Positions 1 through 6,914 of a stretch of DNA of 9,975 nt are shown here, piece by piece (the first letter of the stretch is position 1; each line of letters begins with the position of its first letter). The DNA comes from Eudoraea sp. (GTDB taxonomy: Bacteria > Bacteroidota > Bacteroidia > Flavobacteriales > Flavobacteriaceae): assembly GCA_013042925.1 (NCBI GenBank), contig JABDPH010000012.1, positions 1 through 9,975 on the forward strand. Reading direction: 5' to 3'. The notes below the pieces were generated by a model. The model had not been told where the DNA came from. It saw nothing but the letters and a program-made list of their open reading frames with translations, and did not search any database. The position numbers were made by a program, and so were the translations under genes.

Positions 1-368
1 GTAGCGGTAGCTACCCCGTGCTGTCCGGCTCCTGTTTCTGCGATGATTCTTGTTTTACCCAGTCTTTTGGCCATTAATATTTGCCCAATGGTATTATTGA
101 CCTTATGGGCACCTGTATGACATAAATCTTCTCTTTTCAGGTAAATTTTCGTTTTATACTTATCTGAAAGGCGATTGGCAAAATAGAGCGGTGTAGGCCT
201 TCCTACATAGTCTTTTAATAATGAATGGAATTCTTTTTTGAAAGAGGGTTCCTCCATAATCTGAAGATAGTTTTGCCGAAGCTCTTCAGTATTCGGGTAC
301 AGCATTTCCGGGATAAATGCCCCTCCAAACTGTCCGTAATAGCCTTTTTCATCAGCATTGTAAGTCAT
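1..368 (-). CDS. trpB: Tryptophan synthase beta chain, N-terminal part (cut by window edge)
   Basis: Only the first 122 codons are present; the gene continues past base 1. TrpB is the PLP enzyme that condenses indole with L-serine to make tryptophan, normally as an alpha2-beta2 complex with TrpA. The visible part starts [20 protein letters not shown], the usual beta-chain N-terminus. It contains [19 protein letters not shown] at about residues 78-96, in which Lys89 is the PLP Schiff-base lysine. It then has [13 protein letters not shown] from residue 110, with Glu111 matching the catalytic glutamate (Glu109 in Salmonella numbering). The start is the ATG at 368, 12 bases after the trpF stop, so it is the next gene of the operon. 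No trpA can be seen; by family habit it should follow. The visible part shows no defect. Confidence 0.97.
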   Translation of the reverse strand, partial: MTYNADEKGYYGQFGGAFIPEMLYPNTEELRQNYLQIMEEPSFKKEFHSLLKDYVGRPTPLYFANRLSDKYKTKIYLKREDLCHTGAHKVNNTIGQILMAKRLGKTRIIAETGAGQHGVATA

Positions 369-380
369 ATGCTTATATTT

Positions 381-1022
381 TTATGATTTGGTTTCAAACA
401 ACCGATTTTTAAATTCCTTTAATTTATCTATATCCTTCAGGCCAGGAGCTATTTCAAATTTACTGTTGACATCGATAGCATGGCAATATTTAGATTCTTC
501 TTTTTGAAGAAATTCCAAAACACTATCGAGTTCCTCAGGCCCAATTCCTCCACTAAGGAAATAGGGTTTTTTAGATGGATATCCTTTTAGTACTTCCCAG
601 TTAAATTGATATCCATTGCCACCGGGTAATTTACCCTTTGTATCAAATAAAAAGAAGTCAGCGGAATTCTCAAATGGCCCAAGTTGTGAAAAATCAAAAC
701 TGTCTTTTATACTAAATACCTTGAGAATATCAATTTTGATATTTTGCTTTTCAAATTGTTCTTTAAGTTTTGTACAGAATTCAGGCGATTCATCCCCATG
801 TAATTGTATCGCATTTAATGAAAATCTTTTGGTATGACCTATAATTTCATCAATATTAGCATCAACAAAAACCCCAACTTTACTAATTGTCTTATTCAAT
901 TCAGGAATAGATCCGTCAAAAAAGCGCTTGGAAGGCTCCCAAAAGATAAATCCAAGGTAATCTGGCTGCAATGCCGCAACCTCCCCAATATTAAGCTTCA
1001 TTCCACAGATCTTTAATTTCAT
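381..1022 (-). CDS. trpF: Phosphoribosylanthranilate isomerase
   Basis: This cytoplasmic TIM-barrel enzyme of 213 residues performs the Amadori rearrangement of N-(5'-phosphoribosyl)anthranilate to CDRP, the step between TrpD and TrpC. The N-terminal KICGMK carries the general base Cys6. QLHGDE lies at 73-78, and LFDTKG at 125-130 carries the general acid Asp127. The phosphate-binding part appears as LSGGI (156-160) and DVNSKFEIAPGLKD (184-197). The length is normal for a free-standing enzyme, so TrpF is not fused to TrpC as it is in enterobacteria. Its ATG overlaps the trpC stop in a 4-base ATGA (1022-1019), which suggests translational coupling. It ends with TAA, 12 bases before trpB. Confidence 0.97.
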   Translation of the reverse strand: MKLKICGMKLNIGEVAALQPDYLGFIFWEPSKRFFDGSIPELNKTISKVGVFVDANIDEIIGHTKRFSLNAIQLHGDESPEFCTKLKEQFEKQNIKIDILKVFSIKDSFDFSQLGPFENSADFFLFDTKGKLPGGNGYQFNWEVLKGYPSKKPYFLSGGIGPEELDSVLEFLQKEESKYCHAIDVNSKFEIAPGLKDIDKLKEFKNRLFETKS

Positions 1023-1804
1023 CTCTGCATCTGGTTTATAAATTCCCGGGCACTCTCACCTGGGTTTGATGTTTTCATAAAGTTTTCACCAATTAAGAAA
1101 CCCTGGTAACCCATTTCTCTTAGCAATTTAATCGCTTTAACAGAGCTAATACCACTTTCCGATACCTTTACAAATTCATTAGGGATTTGTTGCGAAAGAG
1201 ATATGCTGGTTTCTAAGTCTACTTTGAAGGTTTTAAGGTTTCGATTATTTACTCCCAGTAAATCCAAACTGGGCATTATTGATTTAGCCAACTCTTCTTC
1301 ATTATGAATTTCCAGTAATACATCCATTCCCAAACTTTTTGCTAATTCTGATAAAACTTTTATTTGTTTTCTTGTCAAAATAGCAGCAATAAGTAAAATG
1401 GTATCAGCTCCATGAGCGCGCGCTTCTATGACTTGGTATTCGTCTATGATAAATTCCTTTCTTAGTAGCGGAAAATCTACTGCTGCCCGGGCTAATATTA
1501 AATCGTCCAGAGATCCTCCAAAATATTTTGCATCTGTTAATACGGACATTCCACTGGCACCAGCATTCATATAGCCTATGGCAATATCCTGCACACTTTC
1601 ATTCTGATTGATCACAGATTTGGAAGGAGACCTCCTTTTGTGCTCAGCAATAATCCCGTTTTTACTATTTCTCAATGAATTAGCAAGGGATTGAGTTTCT
1701 CGTTGGAAGAGGAATGATGCCTCCAATTCCTTAAGAGGGATTACAGTTTTTTTAAGGTGTAATTCTCTTTTCTTATCAACAACTATTTTTTCTAATATAT
1801 CCAT
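1019..1804 (-). CDS. trpC: Indole-3-glycerol phosphate synthase
   Basis: This 261-residue TIM-barrel enzyme closes the indole ring of CDRP with loss of water and CO2 to give indole-3-glycerol phosphate. Visible family motifs, in order, are IIAEHKRRSPSK at 51-62 (Glu54 and Lys56), LRKEFIIDEYQ at 114-124 (Lys116, the likely catalytic acid), LLEIHNEEE at 163-171 (Glu165), GVNNRNL at 184-190 (Asn186), SESGIS at 215-220, and the phosphate-site GEN at 239-241. The ATG at 1804 shares one base with the trpD stop (TGATG), and the TGA overlaps the trpF start by four bases. trpD, trpC and trpF therefore form a tightly coupled block. The enzyme is monofunctional and full length. Confidence 0.97.
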   Translation of the reverse strand: MDILEKIVVDKKRELHLKKTVIPLKELEASFLFQRETQSLANSLRNSKNGIIAEHKRRSPSKSVINQNESVQDIAIGYMNAGASGMSVLTDAKYFGGSLDDLILARAAVDFPLLRKEFIIDEYQVIEARAHGADTILLIAAILTRKQIKVLSELAKSLGMDVLLEIHNEEELAKSIMPSLDLLGVNNRNLKTFKVDLETSISLSQQIPNEFVKVSESGISSVKAIKLLREMGYQGFLIGENFMKTSNPGESAREFINQMQR

Positions 1805-2796
1805 CAGTGACTTAATTGCTGGAGTTTTTTTAGGGCATTAAGGCCATTTCTGTTTAGGAGAGATTCTTTAGCTTTTTCAAATCCTTCTTTTGGACTAATA
1901 TCCAGAACTGTGGCGATAGCTACCCCTGCATTTGCACAGACCACATTGTTTTGTGCTTCTGTGCCTTTACCTTGCAAAATATCCATAAATATCTGAGCAG
2001 ATTTGTCAATACTTTCACCTCCTTCTATTTCGCTTTCCATTACACTTTCTACCCCAAAATCTGAAGGGTTTAGAATAGCCTCAGTATTATTGGAAATAGT
2101 TTTGGTACTACCTGTCAATGAAATCTCATCATACCCGTCAAGTGCGTGAAGAACCGTATATTTTTTATCCGTGTTCTGATAGAGATACCCATACATACGT
2201 GCCAATTCCAAATTAAAAACACCAACTATTTGATTTTTAGGAAAAGCAGGATTCACCATGGGTCCCAGCATATTGAAAAAAGTCTTCACTGCGAGTTCCC
2301 GGCGTATTGGTGCCACATTTTTCATAGCAGGATGAAACAATGGAGCGTGTAATACACATATCCCGGCTTCGTCTATTGACTTTCTAAGAAAATCCACATC
2401 ATTACTGAATTTTACACCTAAAAATTCCATAACATTACTGCTCCCGCAGGTAGACGATACTCCGTAATTGCCATGTTTGGTTACTTTAATTCCGGCTCCT
2501 GCAGTAACGAAGGATGCCAGCGTAGAAATATTAAAGGTATCCTTGCCGTCACCACCCGTTCCGCACAAATCAATTGGATTGTATTCAGACAAATCTATAG
2601 CCAGGCATAGCTCCAGAAGCGCGTCCCGAAACCCTTCCAACTCTTCAATGGTAATACTGCGCATCATGTACACTGTAAGAAATGCCGCAATCTGACTATT
2701 ATTATAAGTACCTTTTGCAATATTTACTAATACCTGCTTGGCATCCTCCTTGGAGAGCATGTCATGATTAATCAATTTATTTAGAATCTCTTTCAT
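1804..2796 (-). CDS. trpD: Anthranilate phosphoribosyltransferase
   Basis: This 330-residue enzyme transfers phosphoribose from PRPP to anthranilate in the second committed step of the pathway. The all-helical N-terminal domain covers about residues 1-70. The glycine-rich PRPP loop is DLCGTGGDGKDTFNIST at 76-92. KHGNYGVSSTCGSSN at 107-121 follows, and then HPAMKNVAPIRRELAVKTFFN from residue 155, which includes the anthranilate-site Arg165. GYDEISL at 221-227 supplies the metal-binding Asp223-Glu224 pair. It is not fused to TrpG, unlike the enterobacterial protein. It lies 36 bases after the trpG stop, the largest gap between structural genes of the operon, and its TGA shares a base with the trpC ATG. 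Confidence 0.97.
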   Translation of the reverse strand: MKEILNKLINHDMLSKEDAKQVLVNIAKGTYNNSQIAAFLTVYMMRSITIEELEGFRDALLELCLAIDLSEYNPIDLCGTGGDGKDTFNISTLASFVTAGAGIKVTKHGNYGVSSTCGSSNVMEFLGVKFSNDVDFLRKSIDEAGICVLHAPLFHPAMKNVAPIRRELAVKTFFNMLGPMVNPAFPKNQIVGVFNLELARMYGYLYQNTDKKYTVLHALDGYDEISLTGSTKTISNNTEAILNPSDFGVESVMESEIEGGESIDKSAQIFMDILQGKGTEAQNNVVCANAGVAIATVLDISPKEGFEKAKESLLNRNGLNALKKLQQLSH

Positions 2797-2832
2797 TTGT
2801 GCTATGTTTATAATGAATCACAAAGAGTTTAA

Positions 2833-3396
2833 TTAGTTCTTCAGCCAATTTTCAAGAATTTGCTTGCCTTTCGGAGTTAGTACGGATTCGGGATGAAACT
2901 GAACGGCACAAACGTCATAAGATTTATGCCTCAAAGACATCAATTGTCCATTTTCATCGAATGAAGTGGCCACAAGGACATCGGGTAGTTCCGGATCAAC
3001 AACCCAGGAATGATATCTGCCTACTACAATTTCTCCCGGCAGCCCTTCAAATAATGGTTCTTCTTTTTCAAGGTTTATTTTTGTGGCTATCCCATGATAT
3101 ACTTCGTCTAAATTTATCAAATTGCCACCAAAAACTTCTCCAATAGCCTGTTGTCCAAGACATACTCCAAATATGCTTTTAGTTGGGGCATATTTTGCAA
3201 TTATTTCTTTAAGAAGCCCTGCTTCATCAGGAATTCCCGGACCTGGTGAAAGAACTATTTTCTCAAACTCATCTACTTCCTCTAACTTTAGTTGGTCATT
3301 ACGCTTAACAACCACCTCACAACCCAAATCCTCAAGATAATGCACCAGGTTATATGTAAAGCTATCGTAATTATCTATTACCAGTATTCTGTTCAT
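2833..3396 (-). CDS. trpG: Anthranilate synthase glutaminase subunit (component II)
   Basis: This 187-residue class I glutamine amidotransferase splits glutamine and channels ammonia to TrpE. It begins with DNYDSFTYNLVHYLEDLG (8-25), followed by the LSPGPGIPDEAG loop (49-60). The nucleophile elbow GVCLGQQAIGE has Cys79. The other two triad members are His168 and Glu170 in VQFHPES. Length and motifs fit TrpG or the related PabA, which cannot be told apart by sequence alone; the position between trpE and trpD makes TrpG the sensible call. In some bacteria one such subunit serves both folate and tryptophan synthesis, which this window cannot decide. The ATG at 3396 lies 19 bases after the trpE stop. 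Confidence 0.96.
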   Translation of the reverse strand: MNRILVIDNYDSFTYNLVHYLEDLGCEVVVKRNDQLKLEEVDEFEKIVLSPGPGIPDEAGLLKEIIAKYAPTKSIFGVCLGQQAIGEVFGGNLINLDEVYHGIATKINLEKEEPLFEGLPGEIVVGRYHSWVVDPELPDVLVATSFDENGQLMSLRHKSYDVCAVQFHPESVLTPKGKQILENWLKN

Positions 3397-3415
3397 GACT
3401 TAGTTATTATCCTTT

Positions 3416-4813
3416 TCAGATAGTTTCTGCAATTTCCAGGGCTTTGTTAAGAGCTCCCAATTTATTATATGTTTCCTGTAGCTCTTTTTCCGGCTCAGAG
3501 GCAGCTACCAACCCCGCTCCCGCCTGAAAGTGAAGTTGGTGATTCTTACTTAAAAATGTACGGATCATTATAGCGTGATTAAAATCTCCGTTAAAGTCCA
3601 TAAAACCTATCGCACCACCGTAGTAATCCCTATTAGTAGTCTCGTATTTTTCAATGAGTTGCATTGCCATGTGCTTTGGTGCCCCACTAAGTGTACCTGC
3701 CGGGAACGTATCTGCCACTACTTTCATAGTAGGTGTTTCTTTTTTCTTTTGACCTGTAACTTTGGAAACAAGATGAATAACATGAGAAAAGAATTGCACC
3801 TCCCTGTAATTTTCAACATTTACCAAATTCCCATGTCGGCTTAGATCGTTACGTGCAAGGTCTACAAGCATAACATGTTCACTATTTTCCTTTTCGTCTT
3901 CTGTCAGTTTTTTGGCTAGTAATGCATCTTCTTCATCATTGCCTGTTCTTTTGAAAGTACCGGCAATTGGATGTATTTCTGCCTTTCCATCTTTCACAAT
4001 TAATTGAGCTTCAGGTGAACTGCCAAAGATTTTAAAGTCTCCATAGTCAAAATAAAACAGATATGGAGATGGATTAATGGAGCGCAGGGCCCGGTAAACA
4101 TTAAATTCATCGCCTTTAAACCCTTGTGAAAACCTTCTTGAAAGGACTAATTGAAAAACATCACCCCTTTTACAGTGTTTTTTAGCTAGTGCTACATGTT
4201 CTTTATAATCTTCATCATTTAAGTTTGATGAGGCCGAACCCTCCTTTCTAAAATTGTAGGACGCGAAATTTCTTATATTAAGCAGCTGTTCAATTTCAGA
4301 AATATTATTCTCTGAGTTATAGCAATGGGCAAATATGTAGGCTTCATTTTTAAAATGATTAATAGCTATTATATTTTGGTAAACAGCATAATAAATATCT
4401 GGAATATCAAGGGCCCCATCTTTTTTTGAAATTGAGATATCTTCAAAGTATCTGACTGCATCATATGACATGTAACCAAACAGTCCATTATTAATAAATT
4501 TAAAGCCATTGGTTTCTGTTTTAAACTTTTGACTGAAATCATGTATAATATCTACGACATCGTTCTTGCCGTTTATAGCTATTTCCTTGACAGATTTATC
4601 CGGAAATAACAGTGTAATTTTTTCATCCTTTACTTTGATAGAAGCTATTGGATTGCTACAGATATAGGAAAAGGTATTGTCATTTGCCCTGTAATCACTA
4701 CTTTCCAAAAGTATACTATTGGGAAACTTATCACGAATTTTTAGATATACGCTGACAGGGGTAATGGTATCAGCCAGTATCTTTTTATAATATGTTTTAA
4801 GTTCATATGCCAT
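3416..4813 (-). CDS. trpE: Anthranilate synthase component I
   Basis: TrpE converts chorismate plus ammonia from TrpG to anthranilate and pyruvate; it is the first committed step and the usual target of feedback inhibition. The ATG at 4813 gives 465 residues, normal for the family. The reading frame stays open upstream to a TTG at 4861, but that start would lie in the stem of the attenuator terminator, so it was rejected. LLESSD at 35-40 matches the Trp-binding LLES motif, so feedback inhibition by tryptophan is likely. Chorismate-domain motifs are SPEAQL (266-271), HPIAGT (281-286), HVMLVDLARND (313-323), PAGTLSGAPK (371-380) and GGAIG (399-403). It is the first structural gene of the operon and sits directly after the attenuator. 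Confidence 0.97.
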   Translation of the reverse strand: MAYELKTYYKKILADTITPVSVYLKIRDKFPNSILLESSDYRANDNTFSYICSNPIASIKVKDEKITLLFPDKSVKEIAINGKNDVVDIIHDFSQKFKTETNGFKFINNGLFGYMSYDAVRYFEDISISKKDGALDIPDIYYAVYQNIIAINHFKNEAYIFAHCYNSENNISEIEQLLNIRNFASYNFRKEGSASSNLNDEDYKEHVALAKKHCKRGDVFQLVLSRRFSQGFKGDEFNVYRALRSINPSPYLFYFDYGDFKIFGSSPEAQLIVKDGKAEIHPIAGTFKRTGNDEEDALLAKKLTEDEKENSEHVMLVDLARNDLSRHGNLVNVENYREVQFFSHVIHLVSKVTGQKKKETPTMKVVADTFPAGTLSGAPKHMAMQLIEKYETTNRDYYGGAIGFMDFNGDFNHAIMIRTFLSKNHQLHFQAGAGLVAASEPEKELQETYNKLGALNKALEIAETI

Positions 4814-4850
4814 ATTCTGTAATAATTTAGAATTTGATATTATATATTTC

Positions 4851-4890
4851 TGAAAAATCAAAAAGGCTTGTCGTGATAGACAAGCCTTTT
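4851..4890 (-). terminator. Intrinsic terminator of the trp attenuator
   Basis: On the minus strand, AAAAGGCTTGTC (4890-4879) and GACAAGCCTTTT (4872-4861) form a perfect 12-bp stem around the 6-base loop TATCAC. The RNA continues into a U-rich run broken once (TTTTTGATTTTT, 4864-4853). It lies about 40 bases before the trpE ATG, between the leader peptide and the first structural gene. It should therefore stop transcription prematurely when tryptophan is plentiful. The loop and 3' arm include the partner of the antiterminator strand. Confidence 0.93.
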
Positions 4891-4952
4891 CGTATAGTAA
4901 TACTACAATGGTGCTTAGCTCACGACGTTAAACGTAAGTTATTCCACCACCA
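4870..4952 (-). promoter_or_regulatory. trp attenuator: competing pause hairpin and antiterminator
   Basis: Pairings were drawn by hand on the minus-strand RNA. The pause hairpin pairs UGGUG of the Trp codons (4949-4945) with CACCA (4913-4909), and CUUACG (4938-4933) with CGUGAG (4924-4919). The antiterminator pairs GUCGUGA (4926-4920) with UCACGAC (4876-4870), a perfect 7 bp, and UAAGC (4917-4913) with GCUUG (4885-4881). The segment 4926-4913 takes part in both, so they exclude each other, and the antiterminator disrupts the terminator at 4861-4890. A ribosome stalled on the Trp codons blocks the pause hairpin and favours the antiterminator. A ribosome reaching the stop codon covers 4926-4913 and leaves the terminator free. 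No energies were computed. Confidence 0.85.
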
Positions 4953-4976
4953 AGTATTGACTATTCTATTATTCAT
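4920..4976 (-). CDS. trpL: trp operon leader peptide with three consecutive Trp codons
   Basis: An ATG at 4976 opens an 18-codon frame reading MNNRIVNTWWWNNLRLTS, closed by TGA at 4922-4920. Codons 9-11 (4952-4944) are TGG TGG TGG. Three adjacent Trp codons in a tiny frame, about 30 bases before an intrinsic terminator and about 110 bases before trpE, are the hallmark of a ribosome-stalling leader peptide. When charged tRNA-Trp is scarce, a ribosome should stall here and change the folding of the downstream RNA. The peptide itself needs no function. No Shine-Dalgarno sequence is visible, which is usual in Bacteroidetes. The last two codons (TCG TGA) lie inside the segment used by the antiterminator, as this mechanism requires. 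Confidence 0.9.
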   Translation of the reverse strand: MNNRIVNTWWWNNLRLTS

Positions 4977-4981
4977 TGAGT

Positions 4982-5012
4982 CAAATATAGAAAGGAATTT
5001 TATAAATACAAA
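4982..5012 (-). promoter_or_regulatory. Candidate trp operon promoter
   Basis: TTTG at 5012-5009 and TATATTTG at 4989-4982 are separated by 19 bases, an exact match to the Bacteroidetes housekeeping pattern TTTG-N19-TAnnTTTG. Transcription should start 2-9 bases after the -7 element, at about 4980-4973, almost on the leader-peptide ATG (4976). The leader mRNA would then be nearly leaderless. A second -7-like element, TATCTTTG at 5049-5042, would give a 5' UTR of about 60 bases, but its nearest TTG (5067-5065) is only 15 bases away. One of the two probably drives the operon. Confidence 0.6.
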
Positions 5013-5076
5013 TCAATTTATGGGAAATATAGAATCAAATCCAAAGATAACTGATGTGCTATAGCAATATGAATGC

Positions 5077-6618
5077 TCAATACTTAAGTTCCATGCGTTC
5101 AGATCTGTATAAAATATCTGTTTGACCCCAAGAAGCAGTTTTGTTGCCATTTTCACTTTTCAAATCTAGTGTTGCTTCAAAAACCTCTTTCCCTGTCTTA
5201 TAGTCTACTTCAACGATTTTAGCAGATAATTTTGACCCTCTTTTTAGATAACCTGCAGTTACCAGAACATTATTTGAATTGTACAGATAATCCACATCAC
5301 TAACAATGGTCGAGAAAAATTCCTCCCTTCTTTCCTTGCCATATTGCCATATTTGTTCTGCCGTTTTTTCCTTTTCATTTATCTTATATTCAACCGCACG
5401 GGAATAGTGGACATTATCTTCAAAATGCCTGAAGAAACCGTTGTCAAATACCATAACATTGCCATTGGGTAATAACAATGGTGCATGCAATCCCCAGGGA
5501 AAGTCAAAATCCTCAGCACTTTCAATGCCATCCTGAACGCTCCGCCGGTATGGTTTCCCTTCAGCATCAACAGCGGTTAGTAAAAATGGTTTGGTGTCGA
5601 AACCGGCTCCATCCCGGCCAGATTTCCCCCAACCTTTATGTGGCGCCAGTATCCATTCCAGATTATCATTCCAGGAAATTTTTATTAATCCCTGGTTTTT
5701 CCCGGATACGATAATTGAATTATCACTTGGATTAAAAGCCAACCCATTCATATGTAACCAATCTCCTGGTCTAAAAAAATTAAGATCTTTTCTACTGACA
5801 TCTAAATTTTTGGCTAAATCCCATACCCGCAAAATTTTGCCACTTTTACGGTCAACAGCAACGATAAAATCACTATCAGATTTAACCTTTTGGCCATCCA
5901 GGGTTATGAATTGTCCTCTAATACCAACACATGCGAGTAAATTACCATCGGGCAACACAAGCGCATCATGGTGCATACCATAATTTGCATTTATTTTAGT
6001 TTCTTTTAGAGGTTTGCCCAACATATCAAATTCATAAATAGTATGCCTGCTCACCATTAATATTGTTCCGTCCTTAAGTCGATGAAATGGACTAACCATT
6101 TTACCCGCAAAACTCAGATCAAGATACCATCTAACCTGGCCCTGGTCATCAAAAATAATAGGCCCGGAATTGAATTTGCCATTGTTTGCAAAATGAAGGT
6201 CACAACCGTGCATACCCGGTTCCATTTCATCCCTATTTAGCTTGTTGACGGTAATATCAGGAAAATGACTAGGGGTGTTTTCTGTTTTTATTTCAATAGT
6301 ATCTATAACTTGTCCACCTTCGTAAGCCATTGTAACAACAACACTATTTAAAGTATTGGGGTATAAACCAACTACCGGAATCTCAAGATCAGAGGCGTTA
6401 AAATTGAAAGTTTGTTCTACAGGAATCTCACCCAGAACCTTAACGGTAACGTTGCATGGTTTTTCGGTTTCAATTTCTAAAAGAGCAGTTAATGGGGATA
6501 TATTGTAAGGGTTTAAAGTAGATTTTATGGAATATTCAAATTTGGAACCGCAACTACTGAAAAGAAGTAGTATGAAAACTAATGAAGTTGCTAAGCGAGA
6601 TAAAGCCTTAAATGCCAT
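5077..6618 (-). CDS. Arylsulfotransferase-family (AssT-like) lipoprotein
   Basis: The protein has 513 residues from the ATG at 6618. An earlier in-frame ATG at 6690 was rejected because it lies upstream of the likely promoter and puts 24 residues before a clean signal. The signal ends in FSSC with Cys23, so this is a predicted lipoprotein. Residues 35-118 resemble the Ig-like N-terminal domain of arylsulfotransferases (NPYNISPLTALLEIE, LYPNTLNSVVV). The propeller part shows GMHHDALVLPDGN (214-226), DWLHMNGLAF (286-295), SGKNQGLIKI (305-314) and WGLHAPLLLPNGNVMVFDNG (375-394). Known AssT moves sulfate between phenolic compounds through a sulfated histidine; His378 is the probable counterpart here. 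Lys307 stands where AssT has a catalytic Arg, and the disulfide of the E. coli enzyme is absent. The family is clear; donor, acceptor and activity are unknown. Confidence 0.85.
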   Translation of the reverse strand: MAFKALSRLATSLVFILLLFSSCGSKFEYSIKSTLNPYNISPLTALLEIETEKPCNVTVKVLGEIPVEQTFNFNASDLEIPVVGLYPNTLNSVVVTMAYEGGQVIDTIEIKTENTPSHFPDITVNKLNRDEMEPGMHGCDLHFANNGKFNSGPIIFDDQGQVRWYLDLSFAGKMVSPFHRLKDGTILMVSRHTIYEFDMLGKPLKETKINANYGMHHDALVLPDGNLLACVGIRGQFITLDGQKVKSDSDFIVAVDRKSGKILRVWDLAKNLDVSRKDLNFFRPGDWLHMNGLAFNPSDNSIIVSGKNQGLIKISWNDNLEWILAPHKGWGKSGRDGAGFDTKPFLLTAVDAEGKPYRRSVQDGIESAEDFDFPWGLHAPLLLPNGNVMVFDNGFFRHFEDNVHYSRAVEYKINEKEKTAEQIWQYGKERREEFFSTIVSDVDYLYNSNNVLVTAGYLKRGSKLSAKIVEVDYKTGKEVFEATLDLKSENGNKTASWGQTDILYRSERMELKY

Positions 6619-6633
6619 GTTATATTTTTTGTT

Positions 6634-6641
6634 CAAAAATA
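6634..6641 (-). promoter_or_regulatory. Candidate -7 element of the arylsulfotransferase-like gene
   Basis: TATTTTTG at 6641-6634 matches TAnnTTTG and ends 15 bases before the ATG at 6618. Transcription would begin downstream of the earlier in-frame ATG (6690), which supports the shorter start. The nearest TTG lies only 12 bases upstream, so the -33 element is poor. Confidence 0.4.
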
Positions 6642-6858
6642 AAGTTTTAGCGCCAATTCCACAGATTTTTTTGTGTATATAAAACTTCATAAGTTGTTAA
6701 GTAGGTTTTAAGCAATAGGAGTGAATAGTGTATTATCCGTCCAGGTAGGATTTAAATAGCCAAATTGTATTATTACTGAATTGGATATTATCTGAGAAAA
6801 TTTCCAGGATTAGATTAAAATACTCTCGGTGAATTCACATATTATTTTGGATGCAATC

Positions 6859-6894
6859 AAAAAAAAATCCTGAATATGATCATATTCAGGATTT
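6859..6894 (-). terminator. Intrinsic terminator of the marR-nitroreductase-yceI operon
   Basis: Bases 6865-6894 are a perfect 30-bp palindrome (arm AAATCCTGAATATGA). On the minus strand it is followed by a run of T (6864-6859), and it lies 20 bases past the YceI-family stop codon. In RNA this folds to a long stem with a small loop and a U tract, a typical rho-independent terminator. The plus strand lacks a T run after the stem, so it acts mainly on the minus strand. Confidence 0.9.
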
Positions 6895-6914
6895 AAAGAG
6901 GGAACTAAACGTTC

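Larger units (their letters stand above)
6619..6914. other. Intergenic stretch of about 300 bases without a gene
   Basis: No convincing coding frame was found on either strand between the arylsulfotransferase-like gene and the YceI-family gene. It holds the candidate -7 element at 6634-6641 and the palindromic terminator at 6865-6894. A 10-bp palindrome, GTGAATTCAC, sits at 6829-6838 without other context. The rest is AT-rich and shows nothing recognisable. Confidence 0.7.

Noticed and set aside
2796..2824. Inverted repeat TTTGTG...CACAAA between trpG and trpD
   Set aside because: It is a short AT-rich stem with a long loop that overlaps the trpD start codon; no sign of terminator or regulatory function.
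4814..4861. Upstream in-frame TTG extension of trpE by 16 residues
   Set aside because: It would start in the stem of the attenuator terminator. The ATG at 4813 gives a normal TrpE length and N-terminus.
5063..5077. Possible terminator hairpin AGCA/TGCT after the arylsulfotransferase-like gene
   Set aside because: The stem has only 4 bp and no T run follows on the minus strand.
5591..5983. 130-residue open frame on the plus strand
   Set aside because: It is antisense to the arylsulfotransferase-like gene, has no recognisable domain, and the opposite strand is clearly coding.
6619..6690. Longer start of the arylsulfotransferase-like protein at 6690
   Set aside because: It adds 24 residues in front of a clean lipoprotein signal and lies upstream of the likely -7 element at 6634-6641.
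6829..6838. Palindrome GTGAATTCAC
   Set aside because: It is only 10 bp, has no promoter element next to it and no second copy nearby; it may be chance.
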